Source: Octadecabacter temperatus (GTDB lineage Bacteria > Pseudomonadota > Alphaproteobacteria > Rhodobacterales > Rhodobacteraceae). Taken from it: a DNA stretch of 64,000 bases. The stretch's first letter is position 1; the number at the start of each line of letters is the position of its first letter. The DNA lies in assembly GCF_001187845.1 (NCBI RefSeq), contig NZ_CP012160.1, positions 682,001 to 746,000 on the forward strand. The letters run 5' to 3'. This document shows positions 9,399-17,265 of the stretch, in pieces. Under the pieces are notes generated by a model. The model was not told where the DNA came from, did not search any database, and saw nothing but the letters and a program-made list of their open reading frames with translations. A program made the translations under genes and the position numbers.

Positions 9399-10070
9399 TT
9401 AGCCGCCGCCAGGGTTGAAATCACCACCGCCACCACCGCCACCAACCGTTGTAGGTGCTGTCGCGCTTGTGACGTATTCGCGGAAAATGATTGCGCCGTA
9501 CTGGCCGTCAATCACTGACTGGTTTGACTGAACGAAACCAGAAACTTCGGTCACGGTCCGGCGATTCCGACGTTCTTGCCCTTGTGTCACGATCAATGGC
9601 TGTGTTTCCCCAAAGGATACAACGGCTTCGAGACGGCCGCGGTCAATACCTTGGCTTGTCAGGTAAAGAACAGCCGCTTCTGCACGGCGTAGGCCCAAAC
9701 GGCGGTTGTAAGATGTTGAGCCAACCAAATCGGTATGGCCGAAAACCTTAAAACGCACTTCAGGGAACTGACGGATCCACGAAGCCTGCTGCTGCAGCGT
9801 AGCGCGTGCATTGGCGTCTAAGACCGTGGAGTTAAACGGGAAAGTTACCGTTGAATTTACCTCAGAGGCGAAGCGGCGGTTCAAATTGACCATGATGCTC
9901 GATTGGCCCGAATGGACCTGAGTGTTGTTCATGGTCGCGTTGCCAAAGTAGCCTGTATCAATCTCAGACCCGGCTTCGCGGGTGTTGAAGTCGCGCCACT
10001 GTGTAGCGGTGCCACCTGTACAGCCCGTAAGGACAAGTACTGCTGCGGTCAAAGCTGCTGTCGTTTTCAT
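9399..10070 (-). CDS. OmpA-family lipoprotein of the Tad locus
   Basis: 223 residues. The lipoprotein signal MKTTAALTAAVLVLTGC anchors it to the outer membrane. The C-terminal OmpA domain (about 90-190) carries the peptidoglycan-binding pattern FGHTDLVGS...YNRRLGLRRAEAV. The protein ends in a Gly-only stretch (VGGGGGGGDFNPGGG), which is unusual. ATG at 10070 is preferred because it gives a clean signal peptide and has GGGG upstream; ATGs at 10088 and 10085 are in frame. It lies directly downstream of the secretin cpaC. It probably tethers the secretin to peptidoglycan, an inference from domain and position. Confidence 0.85.
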   Translation of the reverse strand: MKTTAALTAAVLVLTGCTGGTATQWRDFNTREAGSEIDTGYFGNATMNNTQVHSGQSSIMVNLNRRFASEVNSTVTFPFNSTVLDANARATLQQQASWIRQFPEVRFKVFGHTDLVGSTSYNRRLGLRRAEAAVLYLTSQGIDRGRLEAVVSFGETQPLIVTQGQERRNRRTVTEVSGFVQSNQSVIDGQYGAIIFREYVTSATAPTTVGGGGGGGDFNPGGG

Positions 10071-10088
10071 TGCCCCGAATCCCATCAT

Positions 10089-11513
10089 TTAGTCCAACAC
10101 GTAGCCATATGAACCGCTGAAGTCTTGTCGTGCAACCTCACCGGCGCCACCTTGTTGTGGCGCGTCCTCTGCCGCGACGCGACCAAAGAGGAACAAATCA
10201 CGTTCGGTAGGTGGACGTACACGATCCGTCGGAAGCGCGAGCGCCTCGCCACGGGTCGGCGTTACAAGATGCGGCGTTACGATAATAACCAGCTCGGTTT
10301 GTTGGCGGCTATATTCAGCGGAACGGAACAGCGCGCCGAGAACAGGGATATCACCCGCCCAAGGAACCTGACCGGACAGATCAACGAAATCATCAGACAA
10401 AAGCCCGGCAATTGCGAAGCTTTCGCCGTCGCGCATCTCAACGGTCGTGGATGTTTCACGCGTCTTAAACGCCGCGATTGTGAAACCGTCTTGTGAGAAG
10501 CCATTTGACGGATCAAGCGAGCTAACGGATGCCTTAAGCTCCAAGTTAATGATGTCGCCATCAACAACACGTGGAATAAAGAACAACTCGATACCGAACG
10601 GTTTATATTCAACGGTTACAGAGCCTGAGTCCTGTGAAATTGGCACCGGATACTCGCCACCGGCGAGGAAACTGGCTTCTTGGCCGGAAAGGGCCGTCAG
10701 GTTTGGTTCTGCAAGCGTGCGAACAACGCCGCGGCTTTCCAAAGCTTCCAAAAGGATGCCGACTTCGACGCCACCAGCGTTGAAACCAAACAGGAATGCG
10801 CCTGCATTATCATTGCTTGCCGGCGTTGTGCCGGTAAGCGCTAAGTTTTGTGCAGTTGAGCCGACAGTCGTGCCGGTACCAGCTGAAAGACCAAGATCAC
10901 CACCCAATGTGCTGCCACCAAGGGATAACGAGGAGCTAAGCGACTTAGAAACGGAACGCTGCATCTCTGCGAAGCGTACACGCAACATAACTTGCTGCGT
11001 TCCACCAACACTCATGAGGTTGGAAACGCGATCAGGTGCGTAGCGGTTGGCCAATTGCAGTGCGCGATCAAGGCGCGCAACGGAGGAAACCGTACCAGAA
11101 AGAACAATACCGTCGTTCGCAGTGCGAACTTCGATGTTTTCACCTGGCAGGATCTGCTCAAGGCGTTCTTTGAATTCTGCGATGTCTGGTGTCACGTGGA
11201 CTTCCACGTTCGTAATAAGACGTCCGTCACCACCCAGAAGGGTAAGTGTGGTACGACCCGGTTCCTTACCCAGAACATAAATCGTGCGATCCGAAAGCGA
11301 CGAGATGTCAGCAATCGTTGGGTTCGCGATTGAAAGTTCAGTAAATGGAACGTCGCTCTCTACAACAACCGCCCGGTTCATCGGCACGTTGAGCGCACTC
11401 GAAGGAGCGCCCCGCATGACTTGAAGGGTCTCAGCGGGAAGCTGAGCCGGAAGGTTCGTAAACGTAAGAGCCAACCCAGTAAGGGCTGCCTTGATAAATC
11501 TATTTTTTGTCAT
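10089..11513 (-). CDS. cpaC: Tad pilus secretin CpaC/RcpA
   Basis: 474 residues with a signal peptide ending near PAETLQ. An N-terminal pilus-specific domain (LQVMRGAPSSALNVPMNRAVVVE) is followed by a BON-like region (about 110-160) and the secretin C domain (about 235-420). The secretin domain contains ALSGQEASFLAGGEYPVPI and AGDIPVLGALFRS. It forms the outer-membrane channel for the Flp pilus. The Ser/Gly-rich segment at 190-215 is a variable insert. It is followed immediately by the OmpA-type lipoprotein, a likely partner. Confidence 0.93.
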   Translation of the reverse strand: MTKNRFIKAALTGLALTFTNLPAQLPAETLQVMRGAPSSALNVPMNRAVVVESDVPFTELSIANPTIADISSLSDRTIYVLGKEPGRTTLTLLGGDGRLITNVEVHVTPDIAEFKERLEQILPGENIEVRTANDGIVLSGTVSSVARLDRALQLANRYAPDRVSNLMSVGGTQQVMLRVRFAEMQRSVSKSLSSSLSLGGSTLGGDLGLSAGTGTTVGSTAQNLALTGTTPASNDNAGAFLFGFNAGGVEVGILLEALESRGVVRTLAEPNLTALSGQEASFLAGGEYPVPISQDSGSVTVEYKPFGIELFFIPRVVDGDIINLELKASVSSLDPSNGFSQDGFTIAAFKTRETSTTVEMRDGESFAIAGLLSDDFVDLSGQVPWAGDIPVLGALFRSAEYSRQQTELVIIVTPHLVTPTRGEALALPTDRVRPPTERDLFLFGRVAAEDAPQQGGAGEVARQDFSGSYGYVLD

Positions 11514-11670
11514 TGTGACCTGCCTCTAATGCCACGCCCGAAGCGGGCTTTTGCCCGTCATTAGGTCGAACCTGCGCCAAATTGACATTTTTTGCAAGAA
11601 TCAATGTGTTGGGGTGCTTTGTTTATGTGGGTAACTGGCAACAGTTGAGTGTTGGCACGTTCGTTTTAAA

Positions 11671-11706
11671 CTGAAACAGACGCCCGTGGCGGGGCCAGGG
11701 CGTCTG
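11671..11706 (-). terminator. Terminator-like hairpin after cpaB
   Basis: On the minus strand a 9-bp perfect stem CAGACGCCC/GGGCGTCTG (11677-11685 with 11698-11706) encloses a 12-base loop and is followed by TTTCAGTTTAAAA. It lies ~105 bases after the cpaB stop, inside the 297-bp gap before cpaC, so cpaC probably has its own promoter. The T-run is interrupted, so termination strength is uncertain. Confidence 0.6.
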
Positions 11707-11810
11707 TCGGGTTTAGGTTGAGTTTGTGCAATTAGTACGGCCATGCGAGCGGCACACGTACTGATTGAACAACGTCAAATCAGGTAGTTAGCTGTTTCCG
11801 TAAGGTCAGC

Positions 11811-12668
11811 TTAATTTGTGCACGGGATCGGAATGTCGATCACTTCTGCGCCACGACGAGTTCGGATTGAACATTCTTGTTCTGCTTCGACCTCTGCAAT
11901 GGGTGCTTCTGGCACAATTCCCAAAAGGCTTGCCTGATCGACCTCAATCGCACCGGAAACGGTGTCATCCGATCGTCCTACGAGTGACAAGGACAGGTTG
12001 CCGGTTGCTTGCGCTTGGGCAAGTGCTGCAACTTGGTTGGGGGAAACCTGCACTGTTACAGTCCGTGCAATCGTCGCACCAGTACGGCCGCTTTCGGACG
12101 TTTGGTCGACGGCGACCAATTGTACACCTTCTTGGATCAGCTTTGTGACTTCGCCGTTGCCGCCGCTTCCGACACCTTGAATGCGGCCTGTCCAGTAAAC
12201 GTCAACGCGGTCGCCCGGGTTAAGGAAGCCGGAAACGCCAGAAGACACATCGACCTCGATCGTAAAGGCACGCATGCCGCGTGCGAGAAGGGCGCTGATA
12301 CCAGCAACTTCGCCTGGAGCAGTAACCTTGGCGGCCAAGATGACCTCGTTTGGCTCCATCTGGCGGGTCACAACGCGAAGCTCTTCTGGACCGTTAGGGA
12401 ACAATTCCTCTTCGGTGCGAAATGCGCCTTCTGGGAGAAAGGGTTCAGCGTATCTGATCACAACGATGTCTTCGGCCGTAATCTGTTCGCCGTGCTCCAT
12501 AATACGGTTCACGGCATAGACGTCCACAGTCGGGACCGCCTGAGCTAAAGCTGCACGTTGCAGATTTAAATTGTTATTCTGTTCCTGAAAATACCCTTGC
12601 ACCATATAGATGGCAAAGCCTGCTAGGCCCATGCCGACGATAAGGACAAGTCCGAATACTGCTCGCAT
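11811..12668 (-). CDS. cpaB: Flp pilus assembly protein CpaB/RcpC
   Basis: 285 residues. An N-terminal membrane helix (MRAVFGLVLIVGMGLAGFAIY) is followed by a SAF/beta-clip domain, then the RcpC/CpaB domain with FLNPGDRVDVYWTG. The open frame runs upstream to 12770, but ATG at 12668 has a strong AAAGGAAAG ribosome site and begins the signal anchor. CpaB is a periplasmic partner of the secretin CpaC. It follows a single flp gene and is closed by a hairpin at 11671-11706. Confidence 0.9.
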   Translation of the reverse strand: MRAVFGLVLIVGMGLAGFAIYMVQGYFQEQNNNLNLQRAALAQAVPTVDVYAVNRIMEHGEQITAEDIVVIRYAEPFLPEGAFRTEEELFPNGPEELRVVTRQMEPNEVILAAKVTAPGEVAGISALLARGMRAFTIEVDVSSGVSGFLNPGDRVDVYWTGRIQGVGSGGNGEVTKLIQEGVQLVAVDQTSESGRTGATIARTVTVQVSPNQVAALAQAQATGNLSLSLVGRSDDTVSGAIEVDQASLLGIVPEAPIAEVEAEQECSIRTRRGAEVIDIPIPCTN

Positions 12669-12801
12669 TGTCTTTCCTTTCGGAGTTTGTGCCAATTCCT
12701 GCTGGCACGGATTTACGTGTTCCAATACTGCAAAAAGAATGCGGCCACTTTGTGCCGCATTCGTGTTCATGCTATGAAATTAAGATCGCGTTTTGTGCGA
12801 A

Positions 12802-12987
12802 CTAGTGGGTAACGATTTCCTGTGAACTCAGGAATGCGCCAACGCTGGTGGACTTATCCGTAGCACCTGCAGCGATGAGCGCGATCAATGCGATGGCCAA
12901 GCCAACGATTGCGGCCGTTAGCACAACCCAGTCGACAGTGATGGCACCGTCTTCGCGTGCGCGGAATGATTTAATAAACTGTAACAT
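12802..12987 (-). CDS. flp: Flp-type pilin, divergent third copy
   Basis: 61 residues. The leader MLQFIKSFRAREDG ends in the Gly that CpaA cleaves after. Mature +5 is Asp (AITVD) with Trp following, in place of the classical Glu-Tyr. The hydrophobic helix VVLTAAIVGLAIALIALIAA is longer than in the two other copies, and the C-terminal 15 residues differ entirely (TDKSTSVGAFLSSQEIVTH). It has its own ribosome site (TGGAG) and lies just upstream of cpaB, beyond a strong terminator. It may be a minor pilin or a differently timed pilin. Confidence 0.85.
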   Translation of the reverse strand: MLQFIKSFRAREDGAITVDWVVLTAAIVGLAIALIALIAAGATDKSTSVGAFLSSQEIVTH

Positions 12988-13101
12988 GGTGGCTCCACTT
13001 GTTGGGGCGTTTCAAACTTTCCCTTTTGTAACCAAACAATGTGGCAAAAAAAAGTTGGCCAGGTGATGGTTTCTGGTCTTTAAGGTGCTGTATTTTAAAC
13101 G

Positions 13102-13127
13102 AAAAAAGCCGCACCCGAAGGCGCGAC
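13102..13127 (-). terminator. UUCG-tetraloop terminator after the twin flp genes
   Basis: Minus strand: an 8-bp stem GTCGCGCC/GGTGCGGC closed by a TTCG tetraloop and followed by six T. It is 24 bases past the stop of the downstream twin pilin gene. It isolates the highly expressed pilin pair from flp3-cpaB. Confidence 0.9.
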
Positions 13128-13151
13128 CTTTCTTTCAAATCGTGACGTAGA

Positions 13152-13337
13152 TTAGTACGTTGCGATTGTCTGTGCGGACAGCTGGGAAGAGATCTTGTCG
13201 CCCAAAGCTGTTGTACCGTTACCAACAGATGTCAGAACTGCGATGCCGAGGCCAACGATAGCGGCTGTCAGAACAACCCAGTCAACAGTTACAGCGCCGT
13301 CTTCGTCGTTGCGGAAGTTTTTGATAAAGTTAAGCAT
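13152..13337 (-). CDS. flp: Flp pilin (twin copy A)
   Basis: 61 residues. The leader ends ...NDEDG, with cleavage after Gly14 leaving a 47-residue mature pilin that starts AVTVDW. The helix WVVLTAAIVGLGIAVLTSV is followed by a short polar tail. The encoded protein is identical to that of the neighbouring gene at 13382-13567, although the DNA differs at about 13 synonymous positions. A GGAGA ribosome site precedes the ATG. The mature tail is rich in Ser, Thr and Asn, offering possible O-glycosylation sites (inference). Confidence 0.92.
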   Translation of the reverse strand: MLNFIKNFRNDEDGAVTVDWVVLTAAIVGLGIAVLTSVGNGTTALGDKISSQLSAQTIATY

Positions 13338-13381
13338 GTGTAGTCTCCAAAAAATTTGATGTGTGTTTGCCGTTAGGCGAA

Positions 13382-13567
13382 TTAGTAAGTAGCGATTGTC
13401 TGTGCGGACAGCTGGGAAGAGATCTTGTCACCCAGGGCAGTTGTACCGTTGCCTACAGATGTGAGAACGGCGATGCCGAGGCCCACGATAGCGGCTGTCA
13501 GAACAACCCAGTCAACAGTCACAGCACCGTCTTCGTCGTTGCGGAAGTTTTTGATAAAGTTAAGCAT
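13382..13567 (-). CDS. flp: Flp pilin (twin copy B, promoter-proximal)
   Basis: 61 residues, identical in protein to copy A, 44 bases upstream of it. A very strong ribosome site (GAGGAGGGA, 6 bases before ATG) suggests it is the main structural pilin. It is probably transcribed from the 352-bp region shared with the divergent transglycosylase gene. The prepilin site is EDG|AVTVDW, with Asp at mature +5. Confidence 0.92.
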   Translation of the reverse strand: MLNFIKNFRNDEDGAVTVDWVVLTAAIVGLGIAVLTSVGNGTTALGDKISSQLSAQTIATY

Positions 13568-13919
13568 TGTAGTCCCTCCTCAGGGTTTTCTCAGTTTCAG
13601 TATCTAGCCGGGAGTTCGTTGCACCGGCCTCTTGTTGGTGCGTTCCCGTCTTGGATGAGGAGTTTTTGCACTCCGAATGGGGCAAGAATGGGACAGCATT
13701 CGTGCAATTTTGTATCCAATTAGATTCTTGCGAAATAAACTCTTAGTGGCTTGAATTTAAATGATTTTACTTTTTAAAATAGTTAACGCGTGCATTTGAT
13801 CGTTGCAAAATCGTGTCTAGTATTGGGCTGAAAAACCTATTGTTCACGAAATAGTAGATTACTGGGCCGCATTCGCGTTAAGTATAGTCAACAACAAGAA
13901 GCAGGCGGAGACCGCACAA
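13568..13919. promoter_or_regulatory. Divergent flp / transglycosylase intergenic region
   Basis: 352 bases without a gene. The half nearest the transglycosylase gene (about 13730-13880) is markedly AT-rich compared with its surroundings and should hold the promoters of the pilin pair (minus) and the transglycosylase-UbiA pair (plus). A TTAA-N5-TTAAC element at 13774-13787 resembles a CtrA site but has the wrong spacer (N7 expected). No further structure was recognised. Confidence 0.5.
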
Positions 13920-14780
13920 ATGCGGCGCAGCATTATAATGTCAGTTCTGATCGCCCTTTGTGGGGCGACAACCGCCACATCCGTGTTGGCGGAGAGTCAT
14001 CGGTTGCAAGATGATTTCACCTTTCGGCGCGTTGGCGTACCACAAGCAGGGGCAACGAACCGGATTACCGTGCAGGTTGCGCCAAGCGCGCCCTCCGGTC
14101 CATCAGCACCATCAGCAGCCGGCGCCGCGACAGCAGCGCCCAGAACACCAGGCCAACCCGCGATTGCAGGTTTGGCACCCGCACCAAGTGGAACGGATTG
14201 GTATTGGGAAACGATTTCCCCCTCATTGGACGACGCAAGCACCCTGAGCTTAGAAGACGCCGTCGCCGCATTGGACACAGCACCTAGCGGTGAAGGCATT
14301 CCGGCACCACGATTGCAGGGCATGACAGAACTCGCAGATCGTTACGGGGTAGAAATCCTAACGGCGACGATTGGCACAGACGTTTCACCCGCGTTGGTAT
14401 TAGCGGTCATTTCGGTTGAAAGCGCTGGGCGCTCGGATGCCGTTAGCGGGGCAGGTGCCCAAGGTCTGATGCAATTGATGCCGCCAACCGCCGCGCGGTT
14501 TGGCGTGACGGATGCGTTTGACGTGCAAGACAACTTAAAAGGTGGCACAGCTTACCTCGATTGGTTGCTGAACGAATTCGACAATGGCGTAATCTTCGCG
14601 TTGGCAGGGTATAATGCCGGCGAAGGTGCCGTGCGCAACAACAACGGCATCCCCCCGTATCCAGAAACGCGTGCTTATGTGCCCAAAGTATTGGCCGCAT
14701 GGGAAGTTGCGCGGGGCTTGTGCATCACGCCGCCCGAATTGGTTACAGATGGCTGCGTCTTCAACGTGAACAGGGATTAA
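13920..14780 (+). CDS. Lytic transglycosylase (SLT domain), Tad-associated
   Basis: 286 residues. A Sec signal peptide (about 1-24) and a Pro/Ala/Ser-rich linker (50-90) precede a C-terminal SLT domain (about 140-262). The catalytic Glu167 is in AVISVESAG, GLMQLMP is at 182-188, YNAGEGAV at 231-238 and ETRAYVPKV at 249-257. It would open peptidoglycan in the periplasm so that the pilus machine can be inserted. It diverges from the pilin genes and ends one base before the UbiA gene, so those two form an operon. A GGCGGAG ribosome site precedes the ATG. Confidence 0.88.
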   Translation: MRRSIIMSVLIALCGATTATSVLAESHRLQDDFTFRRVGVPQAGATNRITVQVAPSAPSGPSAPSAAGAATAAPRTPGQPAIAGLAPAPSGTDWYWETISPSLDDASTLSLEDAVAALDTAPSGEGIPAPRLQGMTELADRYGVEILTATIGTDVSPALVLAVISVESAGRSDAVSGAGAQGLMQLMPPTAARFGVTDAFDVQDNLKGGTAYLDWLLNEFDNGVIFALAGYNAGEGAVRNNNGIPPYPETRAYVPKVLAAWEVARGLCITPPELVTDGCVFNVNRD

Positions 14781-14781
14781 A

Positions 14782-16206
14782 ATGTCCACTAAACCACTTG
14801 TCTTGGATGCCGACGGCACCTTGCTGCGCACCGATATGCTTCTTGAAGGAATCTGGAAGGGACTAGGCACTGATCCGGCCGCGACGCTGAAAGCGTTCGC
14901 TTTGATTAAGGATCGCGCCGCTTTCAAAACAGAAATCGCACGGATCGCGCCGCTACGTATCGATTTATTGCCCGTTAACGGTGATATCGCCGCGATGGCT
15001 GTTGAGGCGAAAGACGCAGGGCGCGAAGTTTCGATCGCATCAGCGTCAGATATCTCACTCGTGCAGCCTTTGGCTGAGCACTACGGCATCGAACGCGTTT
15101 TCGCCTCAGAAAATGGCGTTAACCTTAAAGGCAGCGCAAAAGCAGACGCACTTGTCGCAGCTTACGGTGAAAAAGGGTTCGATTACGCGGGTAACGATAA
15201 AAGTGACCGCAAGATCTGGGACCACAGCGATGGCGCGATTGTCGTTGGCAACGCAGGCGGTGGGGCCAAAGGGCTAACAAACGTCGTTAAGGTTAACGGT
15301 GGGTGGTCGCCACGCGCGGTTCTGAAATCGATGCGCCCGCACCAATGGGTTAAGAATGTACTGTTGTTCTTGCCGATGATCGCAGCACATGCCTTCTTCT
15401 TAGACACCTTCTTGGCGGTCTGTCTTGGCATCATCAGCTTCTCAGCAGCGGCCTCGTGCATATATATAGTCAACGATCTGCTCGATATCGAAGCGGACCG
15501 CCTGCACGTTAAGAAATGTAAACGCCCGTTCGCCGCCGGAACAGTACCTATACCGATTGGGATGCTGACCTGCGCAGCCTTGGGGGTGATTGCACTTGGG
15601 GTCGCAGCAATGCTGTCTGTGCAAATGTTCGGCGTCGTGGCGTTCTATATGTCGCTCTCATTGGCCTACTCACTGCGGCTCAAACGCATGCGTTGGATCG
15701 ATATTATGGTGCTGGCGTCGCTTTATACTTTGCGCGTTGTTGCTGGGGCTGCCGCCAGCGGCGTTGATGCCTCGGTATTCATGCTGATCTTCATCTTCCC
15801 GGTCTTCATCTCATTGGGCTGCGTCAAACGAATGACTGAACTTGCACTTGCCAAAGATGAAAACCCCTTGCCAGGTCGAGGTTACGCGCGCCGTGATATG
15901 GGGGATCTGCTGAACATGTCTGCCGTGGGCATGATCGGTGCGTTGGTCATCTTCTTTCTTTACTCCTTCTCCGAGCAAGCACTCGCTCTTTATCCTGACC
16001 AATGGTTGATGTGGGTCGCACTCCTCCCTATCGCGGCGTGGCTCTATCGGATGATCAAATTGGGCTACATGGGCCAAATGGATTATGATCCAATCGTCTT
16101 CGCCATGAGTGACATTCGCGGCATTGGATTCCTCCTCATCACATTGTCACTGCTCTTTTACGCAGCGGGTTTGTGGTCCGAATGGTACGGGCGCATGTTC
16201 GGCTAA
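14782..16206 (+). CDS. HAD-UbiA fusion, polyprenyl-phosphate phosphoribosyltransferase-like
   Basis: 474 residues in two parts. Residues 1-175 form a HAD phosphatase: DADGT with nucleophile Asp9 and acid Asp11, a Lys in NLKGSAKAD, and GNDKSD as the metal motif. Residues 180-474 are a UbiA-type membrane domain with RPHQWVKN at 185-192, the metal/diphosphate motif NDLLDIEAD at 231-239, and about eight helices. The RPHQWVKN stretch and overall pattern resemble mycobacterial Rv3806c and Azorhizobium NoeC, which add 5-phosphoribose to polyprenyl phosphate. The HAD part would then remove the 5-phosphate. Function is inferred from this likeness and from the DprE1/DprE2-like genes that follow. A plain prenyltransferase role is less likely in this context. 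Confidence 0.8.
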   Translation: MSTKPLVLDADGTLLRTDMLLEGIWKGLGTDPAATLKAFALIKDRAAFKTEIARIAPLRIDLLPVNGDIAAMAVEAKDAGREVSIASASDISLVQPLAEHYGIERVFASENGVNLKGSAKADALVAAYGEKGFDYAGNDKSDRKIWDHSDGAIVVGNAGGGAKGLTNVVKVNGGWSPRAVLKSMRPHQWVKNVLLFLPMIAAHAFFLDTFLAVCLGIISFSAAASCIYIVNDLLDIEADRLHVKKCKRPFAAGTVPIPIGMLTCAALGVIALGVAAMLSVQMFGVVAFYMSLSLAYSLRLKRMRWIDIMVLASLYTLRVVAGAAASGVDASVFMLIFIFPVFISLGCVKRMTELALAKDENPLPGRGYARRDMGDLLNMSAVGMIGALVIFFLYSFSEQALALYPDQWLMWVALLPIAAWLYRMIKLGYMGQMDYDPIVFAMSDIRGIGFLLITLSLLFYAAGLWSEWYGRMFG

Positions 16207-16245
16207 AAGGATCCAGCTTAATAGCTGTTCGCCTGCGGCGGCGGG

Positions 16246-16285
16246 GGAGCCTCCGGCGGGGATATTTAAGAGACAAAGGCAAGGT
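16246..16285 (+). repeat. Intergenic repeat, short form (copy 1)
   Basis: Contains GAGCCTCCGGCGGGGATAT followed by TTAAGAGACAAAGGCAAGG. A stretch of 22 bases (16246-16267) is identical to 19729-19750. The GATATTT plus A-rich tail is shared with the long forms at 16427 and 35141. Confidence 0.75.
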
Positions 16286-16383
16286 GGAGTAACTCTACCT
16301 TAACCATGCTCAATTAAATGCAGCGATGCGGTACAGGCGGGGACGCCGATGGCCGTAGACGGAGACAAGTATCGCTTGATCCA

Positions 16384-16419
16384 AAGCCCGGTACATTCCT
16401 TTTAAGGTGTGCCGGGCTT
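16384..16419. terminator. Long hairpin between convergent genes
   Basis: AAGCCCGGTACA (16384-16395) pairs with TGTGCCGGGCTT, giving a 12-bp stem with one U-G pair. Within the loop CCTT/AAGG can also pair. It is followed by CTTGCTGTTTG. It could terminate the UbiA transcript in either direction or be the 3' hairpin of a small RNA; a promoter for the latter was not identified. Confidence 0.5.
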
Positions 16420-16426
16420 CTTGCTG

Positions 16427-16499
16427 TTTGTCTTTGTCTCGAAAATATCCTGGGGGAGTCCGAAGGACGGGGGCTAGCCCCCTCCACGCTCGCCGCAGG
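16427..16499 (-). repeat. Intergenic repeat, long form (copy 2)
   Basis: Read on the minus strand it has GGGGGCTAGCCCCC, a small hairpin GTCC-TTC-GGAC, then TCCCCCAGGATATTTT and a GAGACAAAGACAAA tail. The same layout occurs at 35141-35203 with a different but still paired inner hairpin. Confidence 0.75.
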
Positions 16500-16512
16500 T
16501 ACTGATCGAAGA

Positions 16513-17265
16513 TCAGATCGACATTTTTTTAAAGATCGGTTCAGGAATAAGTTTGATGATGGTCATCACCGGCCACCAGATCCACTTTGTGTAAAGCGTG
16601 TTGCGTTTCTTTTGCAGCGCTTTTCGGATGTCTTGAACAACAGCGTCAGCGGTTGTCATAAAAGGTTGCTTGCCCAACCCTTGCGTCATGACCGTATCCA
16701 CGGGGCCTGGTTTGACTGTTAGAACGTGCACACCGTGGCGCCCTAGTGCGTTACGAAGGCCAGACAGGTAGGTCGCAAAACCAGCTTTGGCGGCGCCGTA
16801 GACATAATTTCCAACGCGTCCGCGGTCGCCTGCAACGGAACCAACGCCGACGACGGATCCAGTACCGCGTTCAATCAGTACAGGGGCGAGCATTTGTAAG
16901 AAACGCGCGGGGCCTGTGAAACTGTCTGCAATAGTACCATCCACAAGGGTAGGATCGGCGTCGATCGCATCTTGCGCAGGCATAGAGCCCACGAAGACCG
17001 CACAGTTGATGGTTCCTGACTGTGCACTCGCCAAATCAATGATGGCTTGAAACGTGTCTGGAACACGTGCGTCAAAGATTGCAGGTGTCGCAGCGCTTGC
17101 GCCACGGGCCGTGGCGTCGTCGGCCGAAGCTTTCAAATCGTCCATCCGGCGTCCTGCTAGGATCACATGTGCACCTTGCTCGGCCACAGAACGTGTAAAG
17201 GCTTTGGCGATCGTCGAGCTGGCGCCGAGGATGATCCATGTTTGGTTTGTGTTCGTGTCGGTCAT
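16513..17265 (-). CDS. SDR oxidoreductase, DprE2-like
   Basis: 250 residues, a classical-type short-chain dehydrogenase. The nucleotide motif GASSTIA is at 14-20, Ser143 sits in VGSVAG, and Tyr156-xxx-Lys160 in NYVYGAAKAGF. The C-terminal tail LYTKWIWWPVMTIIKLIPEP is aromatic and proline-containing, like the membrane-associated tail of mycobacterial DprE2. DprE2 reduces the 2-keto intermediate made by DprE1, completing epimerisation of polyprenyl-phosphoryl ribose to arabinose. The start overlaps the end of the DprE1-like gene by 4 bases (ATGA). A general SDR role cannot be excluded, but the pairing is specific. Confidence 0.85.
   Translation of the reverse strand: MTDTNTNQTWIILGASSTIAKAFTRSVAEQGAHVILAGRRMDDLKASADDATARGASAATPAIFDARVPDTFQAIIDLASAQSGTINCAVFVGSMPAQDAIDADPTLVDGTIADSFTGPARFLQMLAPVLIERGTGSVVGVGSVAGDRGRVGNYVYGAAKAGFATYLSGLRNALGRHGVHVLTVKPGPVDTVMTQGLGKQPFMTTADAVVQDIRKALQKKRNTLYTKWIWWPVMTIIKLIPEPIFKKMSI

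Larger units (their letters stand above)
16207..16512. other. Intergenic region with two repeat copies and a hairpin
   Basis: 306 bases between the convergent UbiA-fusion and SDR genes. It holds one repeat copy at each side (16246-16285 and 16427-16499, opposite orientations) and a long hairpin at 16384-16419. Open frames that cross it show no protein-like character. I see no gene here. Confidence 0.6.

Noticed and set aside
13774..13787. CtrA-like site TTAA-N5-TTAAC upstream of the flp pair
   Set aside because: CtrA sites use a 7-base spacer; this one has 5. It is in an AT-rich stretch where such half-sites arise by chance.
16318..16722. Plus-strand frame across the repeat region and the SDR gene
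   Set aside because: It is antisense to the DprE2-like gene and contains repeat sequence; no protein-like pattern.
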